64,000 nt of DNA from Pseudomonas berkeleyensis (GCF_014109765.1 NZ_CP059139.1:1612001-1676000), one strand, 5' to 3'. Positions 43,605 through 51,913 are shown, counted from the stretch's first letter. Notes: generated from the sequence alone by a model not told the origin. Program-made: numbers and translations.

Positions 43605-44462
43605 GTGCTCGATCCGGTTCTTCTGCGCAGTTTTCTCGCCGTGGTGCAGACCGGCGGCTTTACCCGGGCCGCGGCCAGCCTGCACCTGACCCAGTCCACC
43701 GTCAGCCAACAGATCCGCCGTCTGGAAGAGCAGATCGGCGCCGAACTGCTCGATCGCAGTGGCCGCTACGTGGTCACCACCACCGAGGGCGAGCGCCTGC
43801 TCAGCTATGCACAGCGTATCGTCGCGCTGATGGACGAGGCGCTGCTGGCGCTGGGGCAGAACACCCTGGAAGGTGAGGTGCGCCTGGGCGTGCCGGACGA
43901 CTTCGCAGCCAACAGCCTGACGCCTTATCTGGCCGATTTCGCTGACGCGCATCCCGGTATCCGTCTGGAGATCACCAGCGGCCTGAGCCATGACGTATGG
44001 CGCGCCTTCAATGCCGGCGAGCTGGATCTGGCGCTGATCAAGCAACGTGCCGGCAGCGCCAAGGGCCTGGCCAGCTGGGCCGAACCGGTGGCCTGGTTGG
44101 ATAGCCGTACCCGCCCGGTGCAGGCGCGCAATCCGGTGCCGCTGGCGGTGTTTCCCCCCAACGGCCTGTATCGCCTGGAGATGACCCATGCGCTGGATGC
44201 CATGGGTAAGCCCTGGCGCATCGCCTACGTCAGCAGCAGTTTGCCTGGAGTCAGTGCGGCGGCGGAAGGTGGGCTGGGCCTGACCTTGCTGCCACGCCGG
44301 CTGATCACCTCGGAGCACCGCGAACTGGGGGAGGCCGATGGCTTTCCCGCCGTGCCGCCGGTCGAGGTGGCATTGCATGCCAGACCACAGTTACCCGGTT
44401 ATGCCCGTGAACTGGTGGCGGTATTGATCGAGGCTTGCGGGACGATCATGCGAGTGCTCTGA
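43605..44462 (+). CDS. LysR-family transcriptional regulator
   Basis: 285 residues starting at GTG 43605 (nearby ATGs at 43592 and 43597 are out of frame). The N-terminal HTH is LLRSFLAVVQTGGFTRAAASLHLTQSTVSQQIRRLEEQIG, followed by an effector domain (RLGVPDDFAANSLTPYLADF...). It is divergent from allE with a 142-base gap, so regulation of allE is likely but not shown. The TGA stop (44460-44462) is also the left TNA triplet of palindromic element copy D. Confidence 0.83.
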   Translation: MLDPVLLRSFLAVVQTGGFTRAAASLHLTQSTVSQQIRRLEEQIGAELLDRSGRYVVTTTEGERLLSYAQRIVALMDEALLALGQNTLEGEVRLGVPDDFAANSLTPYLADFADAHPGIRLEITSGLSHDVWRAFNAGELDLALIKQRAGSAKGLASWAEPVAWLDSRTRPVQARNPVPLAVFPPNGLYRLEMTHALDAMGKPWRIAYVSSSLPGVSAAAEGGLGLTLLPRRLITSEHRELGEADGFPAVPPVEVALHARPQLPGYARELVAVLIEACGTIMRVL

Positions 44463-44696
44463 GAATCTGTTCACGATCTGCTGCGCGTCGGCCCTACTGC
44501 GTTAAAAACAGGCTGGAGCGCCAGCCCGGTCGGAAGCTGCTTGCAGCTAACGCGCTTTAGCGCGGCCCGAAGGGCGAACGAAGTGAGTACTGCTCATGTA
44601 CAACTCGTACACTCCGCGTCCTCGCCTGTTTGCGGGGCCGCCATCGGTATTGTATGGCTCTAGCTCGCGAGATCGTGAACAGGTTCTGAGTAGTTG
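44463..44696 (+). mobile_element. MITE-like palindromic element, copy D
   Basis: 234 bp. The ends are GAATCTGTTCACGATC and the inverse of GAACCTGTTCACGATC. TGA lies outside both ends, within CTGAG at 44459-44463 and 44696-44700. The left TGA is the stop codon of the LysR gene. The interior is rich in small hairpins (GGCTGGAGCGCCAGCC, AGCTGCTTGCAGCT, ACGCGCTTTAGCGC) and contains CGGGGCCGCCATCGGTATTG, shared with copies C and E. Confidence 0.8.
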
Positions 44697-44699
44697 TTC

Positions 44700-44760
44700 A
44701 AAGTCTGCTGCGTATCGATGAACAGCGTTGCAAACGACCTGGCTTGCCAACTCTGTCGAA
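44700..44760 (+). mobile_element. truncated MITE-like fragment next to copy D
   Basis: TTGTTCAAAGTCTGCTGCGT, then GAACAGCGTTGCAAA and CCTGGCTTGCC, follow the left arm of copy E (TGTTCAAAGTCTGCTGCGCG ... CAGCGTTGAAATC ... TGGAACGCCAGCC) but have no right arm. It is a decayed left half directly abutting copy D. Confidence 0.5.
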
Positions 44761-44891
44761 ATGCCAAGTTACAACATCAAAAGCTGAATGGGCTGCCTGT
44801 CTGTGGCATGGAAAAGCTTGAGAAAGTGCTGGAACGCCCGTGCTAGAGCGATGGCTTGTTGAGGAAGTCAATATAGCGATTGGGTGTTTCA

Positions 44892-44933
44892 GACTAATGT
44901 CTTAGTCCGACTGTCAGCGTTCCTTTGTAGGAT
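44892..44933 (+). promoter_or_regulatory. promoter with upstream dyad for the DUF4212/SSS symporter genes
   Basis: A perfect dyad GACTAA-TGTC-TTAGTC (44892-44907) is centred about 31 bases before a TAGGAT -10-like box (44928-44933), which has no good -35 box. This is where a NarL/LuxR-type activator such as ErdR (encoded at 12522) would bind. The assignment to ErdR is inference. Bases 44761-44891 show nothing else. Confidence 0.45.
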
Positions 44934-44977
44934 CGAGGCCTCTAACTCCAATAACAACAATGAAAGAGGCAATACCT

Positions 44978-45238
44978 ATGGCAGATGAGAAATCCAACGC
45001 TGAGGCCTATTGGGCGGCGAACCTGCGCCTGATCTTCTGGAGTCTGGTGGTTTGGGCTCTGTGTTCCTACGGTTTCGGCATCATCTTGCGGCCACTGCTG
45101 GCGGGCATCTCCGTCGGTGGAGCGGATCTTGGTTTCTGGTTCGCTCAGCAAGGCTCGATCCTCACCTTTGTCGTTCTGATTTTCCACTACAGCTGGAGGA
45201 TGAACAAACTCGACAAAGAATATGGCCTTGAGGAGTAA
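44978..45238 (+). CDS. DUF4212 small subunit of a sodium:solute symporter
   Basis: 86 residues from ATG 44978, which follows AGAGG at 44964; the ATG at 44960 in the same frame has no ribosome site. Two membrane segments (LRLIFWSLVVWALCSYGFGIIL and GSILTFVVLIFHYSW) flank a short loop, and the tail is charged (RMNKLDKEYGLEE). DUF4212 proteins are encoded directly before SSS-family transporters of the VC2705 subfamily and are regarded as their small subunits. The SSS gene starts 6 bases after the stop. Confidence 0.85.
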   Translation: MADEKSNAEAYWAANLRLIFWSLVVWALCSYGFGIILRPLLAGISVGGADLGFWFAQQGSILTFVVLIFHYSWRMNKLDKEYGLEE

Positions 45239-45244
45239 GCCCGC

Positions 45245-46996
45245 ATGAGTCAATTCGCAATCAACATCCTCTTCGTGGGGGCGTCGTTCGCCCTCTACAT
45301 CGCCATTGCGCTCTGGGCACGAGCCGGCTCAACCAAGGAATTCTATGTCGCTGGCGGCGGCGTAGGCCCCATTCCCAACGGCATGGCGACCGCCGCCGAC
45401 TGGATGTCGGCGGCTTCCTTCATTTCCATGGCGGGTCTGATTTCCGTCGGTTACGTCAACTCGTCCTTCCTGATGGGCTGGACCGGCGGCTATGTGCTGC
45501 TGGCCATGCTGCTGGCGCCTTATCTGCGCAAGTTCGGCAAGTTCACCGTGCCGGATTTCGTGGGTGATCGCTTCTACAGCAAGGGAGCACGCCTTACCGC
45601 CGTCATCGCTCTGCTGCTCACCTCGATCACCTACGTGATCGGCCAGATGAGCGGTGCGGGTGTGGCGTTCGCGCGTTTTCTGGAAGTCAGCAACTCCACC
45701 GGTATCTGGATCGCTTCGGCGGTGGTCTTCATCTACGCCGTCATCGGTGGCATGAAAGGCATCACTTACACCCAGGTGGCCCAGTACGTCGTGCTCATCG
45801 TCGCCTACACCATTCCGGCGGTGTTCATTTCGCTGCAATTGACTGGTAACCCGCTGCCACAGCTGGGCATGTTCGGCACCCATACCGAATCCGGTATGCC
45901 GCTGCTGAGCAAGCTCAACGAAGTGGTGCGTGAGCTGGGCTTCCAGGACTACACCGCGGATGTCTCCAACAAGTTCAACATGGTGCTGTTCACCCTGTCG
46001 CTGATGATCGGTACGGCTGGTTTGCCGCACGTGATCATTCGCTTCTTCACCGTACCGAAGGTTTCCGATGCACGCTCGTCCGCTGGCTGGGCACTGGTGT
46101 TCATCGCCCTGCTGTACACCACTGCACCGGCGGTCGCGTCCATGGCGCGTCTGAACCTGATCACCACCGTTTATCCCAATGGTGTGGAGCAGCCGTCGCT
46201 GGAGTACGCCGAGCGTCCGGAGTGGGTGAAGAACTGGGAAAACACCGGCCTGATCAAGTTCGAGGACAAGAACAACGACGGTCGCATCCAGATGTACAAC
46301 CCGACTGCCGACTTCTCTGAGCGCGGCTGGAATGGCAACGAGTTGGAAGTGAACTCCGACATTCTGGTTCTGGCCAATCCGGAAATCGCCAACCTGCCAG
46401 GTTGGGTGATTGGTCTGATCGCGGCGGGCGCCATCGCGGCGGCGCTGTCGACGGCGGCGGGGCTGTTGCTGGCGATCTCCTCGGCGGTCAGTCATGACCT
46501 GATCAAGACGATCATCAATCCGAAGATCAGTGAAAAATCGGAAATGCTCGCGGCGCGTATCTCCATGGCCGTGGCGATTCTGGTGGCGACCTACCTTGGG
46601 CTCAATCCACCAGGCTTCGCCGCGCAGGTGGTGGCGCTGGCCTTCGGTATTGCCGCGTCGTCGATCTTCCCGGTGTTGATGATGGGGATTTTCTCCAAGC
46701 GTATTAACAGCGCTGGCGCGGTTTCGGGTATGGTTGCCGGCCTGTTGTTCACGGTGGTGTATATCTTCATCTACCTGGGCTGGTTCTTCATTCCGGGCAC
46801 CAATACTCTGCCGAACACGCCTGACAACTGGTTGCTGGGGATCTCCCCGCTGTCCATTGGTAGCGTGGGTGCGCTGATCAACTTCGCGGTGGCATTCGCC
46901 GTTTCCCGCGTAACGGCGCCACCACCTCAGGAAGTCCAGGATCTGGTGGAAAGCGTCCGCTATCCGAAGGGTGCTGGCGGTGCCATCAGCCACTGA
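45245..46996 (+). CDS. sodium:solute symporter large subunit, VC2705 subfamily (ActP-like)
   Basis: 583-residue membrane protein with about 13 membrane segments of the SSS fold. Typical stretches are FYVAGGGVGPIPNGMATAADWMSAASFISMAG and LPHVIIRFFTVPKVSDARSSAGWALVFI, and AAALSTAAGLLLAISSAVSHDL in the Na-binding half. A soluble insertion (NLITTVYPNGVEQPSLEYAERPEWVKNW...) marks this subfamily. With its DUF4212 partner it likely takes up acetate or another short carboxylate with sodium. It resembles P. aeruginosa PA3234 from memory. Confidence 0.87.
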   Translation: MSQFAINILFVGASFALYIAIALWARAGSTKEFYVAGGGVGPIPNGMATAADWMSAASFISMAGLISVGYVNSSFLMGWTGGYVLLAMLLAPYLRKFGKFTVPDFVGDRFYSKGARLTAVIALLLTSITYVIGQMSGAGVAFARFLEVSNSTGIWIASAVVFIYAVIGGMKGITYTQVAQYVVLIVAYTIPAVFISLQLTGNPLPQLGMFGTHTESGMPLLSKLNEVVRELGFQDYTADVSNKFNMVLFTLSLMIGTAGLPHVIIRFFTVPKVSDARSSAGWALVFIALLYTTAPAVASMARLNLITTVYPNGVEQPSLEYAERPEWVKNWENTGLIKFEDKNNDGRIQMYNPTADFSERGWNGNELEVNSDILVLANPEIANLPGWVIGLIAAGAIAAALSTAAGLLLAISSAVSHDLIKTIINPKISEKSEMLAARISMAVAILVATYLGLNPPGFAAQVVALAFGIAASSIFPVLMMGIFSKRINSAGAVSGMVAGLLFTVVYIFIYLGWFFIPGTNTLPNTPDNWLLGISPLSIGSVGALINFAVAFAVSRVTAPPPQEVQDLVESVRYPKGAGGAISH

Positions 46997-47045
46997 TTGA
47001 CACCCCCTGACGAACCGGGACGAGCATTCGGTTCGGGTTCGATCC

Positions 47046-47084
47046 AAGCGGGCTTCCCCTGAAAAGGAAGCCCGCCTTATTTTC
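47046..47084 (+). terminator. Rho-independent terminator after the symporter gene
   Basis: Stem AAGCGGGCTTCC/GGAAGCCCGCCTT with one bulge, loop CCTGAAAA, followed by ATTTTC. It overlaps the leader of the next gene. Confidence 0.75.
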
Positions 47085-47094
47085 GGAAAAATCT

Positions 47095-47589
47095 ATGATC
47101 TGGCACTTGGTTGCATTGGTGTTCGCCGGCCTTGGGGCCGCGAGTATTGGTTTCCTGCTGCGCTCGTTGAGTGGAAAGAAACTGCCAGGGTGGATCGTTC
47201 CTGCTTTCGCTGGTTTGGGAATGCTGGGCTATCAGATCTACTACGAATACTCCTGGGCCGAGCACAAGCAGAGTCAACTGCCCGCAGGCTCGGCGGTCGT
47301 CGAATATGAGGTCGAGCAGCAGATTCTGCGACCCTGGACTTATCTGATGCCGATGACCGTGGGGTTCAGCGTGGTGGATACCGGTAACATCCAGAGCGCT
47401 GAGCAGGATGGACAACGCATCAAGCAGTTCATCCTCTATCGCTTCGAGAAGGAGTATGTGGATCGGCTCACCCACCAGACCTATCTGCTCAACTGTGACA
47501 GTGCGGAGATGGTGTCGGTCAGTGAGAACAACCCGCGTCTGCGTCAGCTCGAGCGTAGCGATGAGCTTTACCGCGTCGTTTGCCGATAA
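47095..47589 (+). CDS. small membrane-anchored protein of unknown function
   Basis: 164 residues. Two N-terminal hydrophobic segments (LVALVFAGLGAASIGFLL and WIVPAFAGLGMLGYQIYYEYSW) precede a soluble domain of about 110 residues (VVEYEVEQQILRPWTYLMPMTVGFSVVDTG...YLLNCDSAEMVSV). I do not recognise the family. It begins 11 bases after the terminator of the symporter gene, so it may be read partly from that promoter by read-through. It ends before a strong terminator of its own. Confidence 0.65.
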   Translation: MIWHLVALVFAGLGAASIGFLLRSLSGKKLPGWIVPAFAGLGMLGYQIYYEYSWAEHKQSQLPAGSAVVEYEVEQQILRPWTYLMPMTVGFSVVDTGNIQSAEQDGQRIKQFILYRFEKEYVDRLTHQTYLLNCDSAEMVSVSENNPRLRQLERSDELYRVVCR

Positions 47590-47607
47590 CGCCTTTGCGT
47601 CCAATGA

Positions 47608-47640
47608 AAATGCCGTTCACCTGGGTGAACGGCATTTTTT
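47608..47640. terminator. strong terminator between convergent genes
   Basis: A 14-bp stem AAATGCCGTTCACC/GGTGAACGGCATTT with a 2-base loop, followed by TTT. It can also end the convergent phosphatase operon that stops at 47662. Confidence 0.85.
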
Positions 47641-47661
47641 CTATTGCTCCCACGTATCGCG

Positions 47662-48315
47662 CTAGCGCCACGTGAGGATCGGCCAGCCGGCTTGTTCGGC
47701 GTGCGCACGCAGGGTCGGATCCGGGTTGACGGTGAGGGGGTTGTCCACCACCTGCAGCAACGGCAGATCGTTGCGTGAGTCGGAATAGAAGCAGGAGCCG
47801 GCGAGCGTCTCGTTCTGCTCGATCATCCAGCTTTCCAGGCGGATCACCTTGCCTTCACGATAGGTCAGCACGCCTTCGGTGCGTCCCGTGTAGAAGCCGT
47901 GCTGCTGCTCCAGGTCGATGGCCAATACCTCGTCGATACCGAAGCGCTCGGCAATCGCGCTGACCAGGAAATGCGCCGAAGCCGAGATCACCAGCAGGCG
48001 GTCGCCTGCAGCGCGGTGCGCGGCGAGGGCGCGGCTGGCATCGCTGTAGAGAACCGGTTCGATCACATCCTCGACGAAGGGCTCGACCACGTGAGCGATC
48101 TCCTCGGGCGTGCGGCCGACCAGCGGCGACAGGGTGAAGGTCATGTAGTCCTCCATGGCCAGGGTGCCGGCGGCGTACTGGCGCATCAGCTCCTGTTCAT
48201 GGGCGAGGAAGGATTCGCCGTCGGCCCAGCCGAGCTTGACCATTTCCAGCGACCACAGGGTGGAGCAGTCGCCATGGATCAGGGTGTCGTCGAGATCGAA
48301 AATCGCCAGGGCCAT
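47662..48315 (-). CDS. HAD-superfamily IB phosphatase
   Basis: 217 residues with the HAD motifs FDLDDTLIHGD (motif I, nucleophile Asp 6), ISASAHFLV (motif II) and YSDSRNDLPLL (motif III), of the SerB-like IB subgroup. It removes phosphate from a small organic substrate that is not identified. The start ATG overlaps the TAA of the ABC ATPase gene by one base, so it is the last gene of the cluster's operon. Its presence beside an importer and an alkaline-phosphatase-fold hydrolase suggests that the imported compound is phosphorylated. Confidence 0.85.
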   Translation of the reverse strand: MALAIFDLDDTLIHGDCSTLWSLEMVKLGWADGESFLAHEQELMRQYAAGTLAMEDYMTFTLSPLVGRTPEEIAHVVEPFVEDVIEPVLYSDASRALAAHRAAGDRLLVISASAHFLVSAIAERFGIDEVLAIDLEQQHGFYTGRTEGVLTYREGKVIRLESWMIEQNETLAGSCFYSDSRNDLPLLQVVDNPLTVNPDPTLRAHAEQAGWPILTWR

Positions 48316-49301
48316 TACGCCACCTCCCGGATTGCATCGGCGCCAATCGCCAGGCTGACGCTCTGGCCCTCACGGTGCAAGTCAGCGGCGGAGCGGTTGA
48401 GCACGTCCACCAGCAGTTCCACGCCTCGGGCCTCGACCCGGTAGCGCACGACGTTGCCCAGCAGGCTGTGGCTGAGAATGGTGCCTTCGATACCGAGCCC
48501 GCCAATCTGGATGGCTTCCGGGCGAATCGCCACGCTGCTGTTCACCGGGCGCAGCAGCAGGCGGCTGGCAGCATCGGCGTCGAGCAGGTTGTAGTTGCCG
48601 ATGAAGCCGGCGGCGAAGGCATCGGCCGGCGCGGTGTACAGCGTTTCGGCGTCGCCGCTCTGGACGATCTGGCCGTCGTTCATCAGCACGATGCGGTCGG
48701 ACAGCACCAGCGCCTCTTCCTGATCGTGGGTGACGAAGATGGTGGTCAGGCCCAGCTCGCGCTGAATGGCGCGAATCTGTTCACGCAGGTGCTTGCGGAT
48801 GCGCGCATCCAGTGCCGACAGCGGCTCGTCGAGCAGCAGCAGGCGCGGGCGGGTGACCAGCGAGCGGGCCAGGGCCACGCGCTGGCACTGGCCACCGGAG
48901 AGCTGGTGCGGGTAGCGTCCGGCGTAGTCGTTCAGCTCCACCAGTTCCAGCGCCTCGGCGACGCGCTGGTTGGCTTCGGCCGTCGGTACTTTCTGCATGC
49001 GCAGGCCGAAGGCGACGTTCTGCGCCACGGTCATGTTGGGGAACAGCGCATAGCTCTGGAACACCATGCCGATGCCGCGCTTCTGTGGTGGCATGGGCAC
49101 CAGATCCTGGCCATCGAGCAGGATCTGTCCGCCGTCGACCGCCGTCAGGCCGGCGATGCAGCGCAGCAGGGTGGACTTGCCGCAGCCGGACGGACCGAGC
49201 AGGGTGATGAACTGGCCCTGGCCGATCTCGATATTGATGTCGGTGAAGACCTGTGTCGGGCCGTAGCTTTTATGCAGGTTGTGGATATGCAGAAAACTCA
49301 T
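48315..49301 (-). CDS. ABC importer ATPase (PotA/FbpC type)
   Basis: 328 residues. Walker A GPSGCGKST (about residue 37), Q-loop VFQSYALFPNMTV, signature LSGGQCQRVALAR, Walker B LLLLDEPLSALD and the switch histidine FVTHDQEEAL are intact. A C-terminal TOBE-like regulatory domain follows (VAIRPEAIQIGG...). This is the ATPase type of spermidine/putrescine, iron(III) and 2-aminoethylphosphonate importers. It overlaps the permease stop by ATGA (49298-49301) and the phosphatase start by one base. Confidence 0.9.
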   Translation of the reverse strand: MSFLHIHNLHKSYGPTQVFTDINIEIGQGQFITLLGPSGCGKSTLLRCIAGLTAVDGGQILLDGQDLVPMPPQKRGIGMVFQSYALFPNMTVAQNVAFGLRMQKVPTAEANQRVAEALELVELNDYAGRYPHQLSGGQCQRVALARSLVTRPRLLLLDEPLSALDARIRKHLREQIRAIQRELGLTTIFVTHDQEEALVLSDRIVLMNDGQIVQSGDAETLYTAPADAFAAGFIGNYNLLDADAASRLLLRPVNSSVAIRPEAIQIGGLGIEGTILSHSLLGNVVRYRVEARGVELLVDVLNRSAADLHREGQSVSLAIGADAIREVA

Positions 49302-50092
49302 GAGTTGTCCTTGTTCAGACGATTGGCTGCCCAGGTCATCAGCAGCACGAACATGAAATAGGAGATCACCAGGGCGCTGGTGAAATGGCCGCTGTCGTTA
49401 CGCATGTTGTACAGGTATACCTGCAGCGTCTCGTAGCGGCTGCCCACCAGCAGGTTGGCGAAGACGAATTCGCCGAACAGGAAGCTGAAGGACAGGAACA
49501 CCGAAACCATCAAACCCTTGCGCAGGTTCGGTAGCACCACCATGAAGGCCGCTCGCCAGGTGCTGGCGCCGAGCAGGTGGGCGGCGTCCATCAGGTCGCG
49601 CAGGTTGATCGCCTGCAGGTTGTTGGTGATGGCGCGGTACATGAAGGGCAGGGCGATGGTGAAGTAGCAGCCGATCAGTATCCATGGCGTACCGAGAATC
49701 GGCAGCGGGCCTGCCGCGAACAACTGCATCAGGCCCACCGAAGACACCACTGGCGGAATGGCGAACGGCAGCAGGATCAGCACGTTCATTACGCCGTCGA
49801 GCTTGGGGAAGTGGTAGTTGACCACGAACAGCAGCGGCAGGATCAGCAGCAGCGCCAGTGCCAGGGCGCCGAAGCACACCAGCAGCGAGCGGCCGAAGGC
49901 GGCGAGAAAACGTGCATCGCTCCACAGCGCCACGTACCACTTGAAGGTGAAACCGCTGGGCAGGATGGTCGCCGACCAACTGGTGGACAGTGAGTACACC
50001 AGGGTGCCGAGCAGCGGCAGCAGCAGGATCAGGAATAACAGGTAGACCACCAGTTGGTGGAACAGCGGCGAGCGTTTTTCAGCGGGCGACAT
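49298..50092 (-). CDS. ABC importer permease (PotC-like)
   Basis: 264 residues with six membrane segments and the permease coupling loop MDAAHLLGASTWRAAFMVVLPNLRKGLMVSVFLSFSF (EAA-type motif). It is the second of the two membrane subunits, and its first 14 bases overlap the end of the first permease gene, so translation is coupled. The family moves polyamines, ferric iron or phosphonates; the substrate here is not shown by sequence. Confidence 0.87.
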   Translation of the reverse strand: MSPAEKRSPLFHQLVVYLLFLILLLPLLGTLVYSLSTSWSATILPSGFTFKWYVALWSDARFLAAFGRSLLVCFGALALALLLILPLLFVVNYHFPKLDGVMNVLILLPFAIPPVVSSVGLMQLFAAGPLPILGTPWILIGCYFTIALPFMYRAITNNLQAINLRDLMDAAHLLGASTWRAAFMVVLPNLRKGLMVSVFLSFSFLFGEFVFANLLVGSRYETLQVYLYNMRNDSGHFTSALVISYFMFVLLMTWAANRLNKDNS

Positions 50093-50921
50093 GGTAGCTC
50101 CGGCGCAGCAGCCATTGGTGGACGATGGTGATCAGGGTCATCAGGCCGACCAGCACCATGGCCAGTGCGCTGGCCATGTTCGGATCGAGGAAGATGTCGC
50201 CGGAAACCATCGCCGCGATACGGATCGGCAGGATGTTGAAGTTGCCGGTGGTCAGCGCGTACACCGTGGCGTAGGCGCCCAGGGCGTTGGCCAGCAGGAT
50301 AACGAAGGTGCCGAGCAGCGCCGGGGTAATCACCGGCAGGCCGATGTGGCGCCAGAACTGCCAGTTGCTGGCGCCGAGCAGCTCGGCCGACTCGCGCCAG
50401 TCTTCACGCAGGGCGTCGAAGGCCGGGTAGAGCAGCAGCACGCCGAGCGGAATCTGGAAGTAGGTGTAGAGCACGATCAGGCCGGTCTTGGAGTAGAGGT
50501 TGAAGTCCTCGATCACGCCCATCTGCTTGAGCAGGATGGTCAGTGCGCCGTTGAAACCGAGCAGGATGATGAAGGCGAAGGCCAGCGGCACGCCGGAGAA
50601 GTTGCTGGTCATGTTGGAGAAAGCCATGACGAAGTCGCGCAGACGGCTGCTGACCTGGCGCAGCGAGTAGCTGCCGATGATGGCGATGACGATGCCGAAC
50701 AGGCTCGACCAGAAGGCGACCTCCAGGCTGTGGCGCATGGCCTGGCGATAGAACGGCGAGGAAAAGGCCTGCTGGAAATTGCCCAGGCCCCAGCCTTGTG
50801 GCGTATTCAGGCTGTTGCTTGCGACCCAGGCCAGCGGGGCGATCTGGAAGGCGATGAAGAACAGGGCGAAGGGCACCAGGCACAGCAGTGCCCAGCCTTT
50901 GCTGGATATGGACGACTTCAT
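50079..50921 (-). CDS. ABC importer permease (PotB-like)
   Basis: 280 residues from the ATG at 50921 (MKSSISSKGWALLCLVPFALFF). Six membrane segments and the EAA-type loop ESAELLGASNWQFWRHIGLPVITPALLGTFVILLANALG mark it as a binding-protein-dependent permease. The start overlaps the upstream hydrolase stop by ATGA (50918-50921); the frame continues to 50987 but that part lies inside the hydrolase gene. Confidence 0.87.
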   Translation of the reverse strand: MKSSISSKGWALLCLVPFALFFIAFQIAPLAWVASNSLNTPQGWGLGNFQQAFSSPFYRQAMRHSLEVAFWSSLFGIVIAIIGSYSLRQVSSRLRDFVMAFSNMTSNFSGVPLAFAFIILLGFNGALTILLKQMGVIEDFNLYSKTGLIVLYTYFQIPLGVLLLYPAFDALREDWRESAELLGASNWQFWRHIGLPVITPALLGTFVILLANALGAYATVYALTTGNFNILPIRIAAMVSGDIFLDPNMASALAMVLVGLMTLITIVHQWLLRRSYHVAR

Positions 50922-51724
50922 GCGAGTAGCTCCCTGCACCAGGGTTTGTCGTGGGCTGCGCCGAGCAACTGGCAGATGGTGCCGCACAACTCTGTCTGTT
51001 GCGGGCGGGCTGCCGGGTCGAGGCTGAAGGCACTGCCGAGGACGATCAGCGGTACTTCGCGCTCTTCCGGCAGCAGGCCGTTGTGGCTGCGGTCGGCGTT
51101 CATGCCATGGTCGGCGGTCACCAGGATCTGGTAACCAGCGTCGAGCCAGGTCTGGATGTATTCGGCCAGCAGCACGTCGGCCATGCGCGCAGCATTGCGG
51201 TATTGCGGGCTGTCGAGGCCGTGCTTGTGGCCGGCATCGTCGATGTTCATCGGGTGCACCAGCAGCAGGTTGGGCTGATGGCGCTGACGCAGGCTGTCGG
51301 CATCGGCGAACAGGTGCGAGTCCGGGTAGTGGTCGGCGTAATAGAAGTGACCGTGCTGTATCGGCAGCGATTCGTCGCGGGTGTGGCGGTCACGGGCGGC
51401 CTGGAAAGGTGCGCGGTTGTACAGCTCGCTGACCCAGTGATAGGCCGCAGCGGCGGTAGTCAGGCCGGCGTCGCGGGCGTAGTGAAAGATGCTGCGCTGG
51501 TTCGACAGGCGTACCACATCGTTGTGCACGATACCGCTGTCGATGGGCGCGACACCGGTGAGGATGCACTCATAGAGCGGGCGGGACAACGCCGGCAGCG
51601 CGCAGTCGAGCTTGTACAGCGTGGCGCGTCCGGCCTGGCAGTAAGCCAGCAGGTGGCCCAGCGCATGCTGGGCCACCTGATAACTCAGGCCATCCAGCAC
51701 CACTAGGATGACGTTGTGCTTCAT
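50918..51724 (-). CDS. alkaline phosphatase superfamily hydrolase (phosphodiesterase/phosphonoacetate-hydrolase-like)
   Basis: 268 residues. Metal-binding features of the superfamily are present: VVLDGLSYQ (first Asp, about residue 10), a nucleophile candidate Ser in ALPALSRPLYECILTG, NIDDAGHKHG (Asp and His), and VTADHGMNADRSHNG (Asp-His and a later His). There is no signal peptide, so it works in the cytosol on an imported compound. It could split a phosphodiester, a phosphomonoester or a C-P bond; which one is unknown. It is translationally coupled to the permease genes, showing a shared pathway. Confidence 0.82.
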   Translation of the reverse strand: MKHNVILVVLDGLSYQVAQHALGHLLAYCQAGRATLYKLDCALPALSRPLYECILTGVAPIDSGIVHNDVVRLSNQRSIFHYARDAGLTTAAAAYHWVSELYNRAPFQAARDRHTRDESLPIQHGHFYYADHYPDSHLFADADSLRQRHQPNLLLVHPMNIDDAGHKHGLDSPQYRNAARMADVLLAEYIQTWLDAGYQILVTADHGMNADRSHNGLLPEEREVPLIVLGSAFSLDPAARPQQTELCGTICQLLGAAHDKPWCRELLA

Positions 51725-51771
51725 CGCTTTCTCTCGTTCGACGACGTATCACCGGCTTCCGGAGGGGGCTG

Positions 51772-51902
51772 CCGTAGGGCGTACTCGGCTTTGGCATCCT
51801 GCGTCGCTCTACCTCCTACATCCATGTAGTCGTCGCGAAGCAGTACGCCTTGGGATTGAACAATGGCGGACTGTTCGCTTCGCTCCTGAGTCCGCCCTAC
51901 GG
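51772..51902. repeat. nested palindromic repeat inside the importer operon
   Basis: A 131-bp unit bounded by CCGTAGGGCG and CGCCCTACGG. Inside are a hairpin GGCGTACT/AGTACGCC (51778-51785, 51842-51849) with an inner CTACAT/ATGTAG, and a second hairpin GGCGGACT/AGTCCGCC (51865-51872, 51889-51896). It separates the binding-protein gene from the rest of the operon and could lower expression of the downstream genes. No gene is visible in 51725-51913. Confidence 0.65.
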
Positions 51903-51913
51903 TTCGGGTTGCC

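Noticed and set aside
44547..44750. Short open frame with DGGPANR in copy D, and the similar frame at 54205-54828 in copy E
   Set aside because: The resemblance between the two comes from the repeated element itself. The frame is not kept in copies A and B, and no ribosome site is present.
47100..47115. Possible sigma-54 promoter TGGCACTTGGTTGCA
   Set aside because: The spacing between the GG and GC elements is one base short, and it lies inside the coding start of the 47095 gene.
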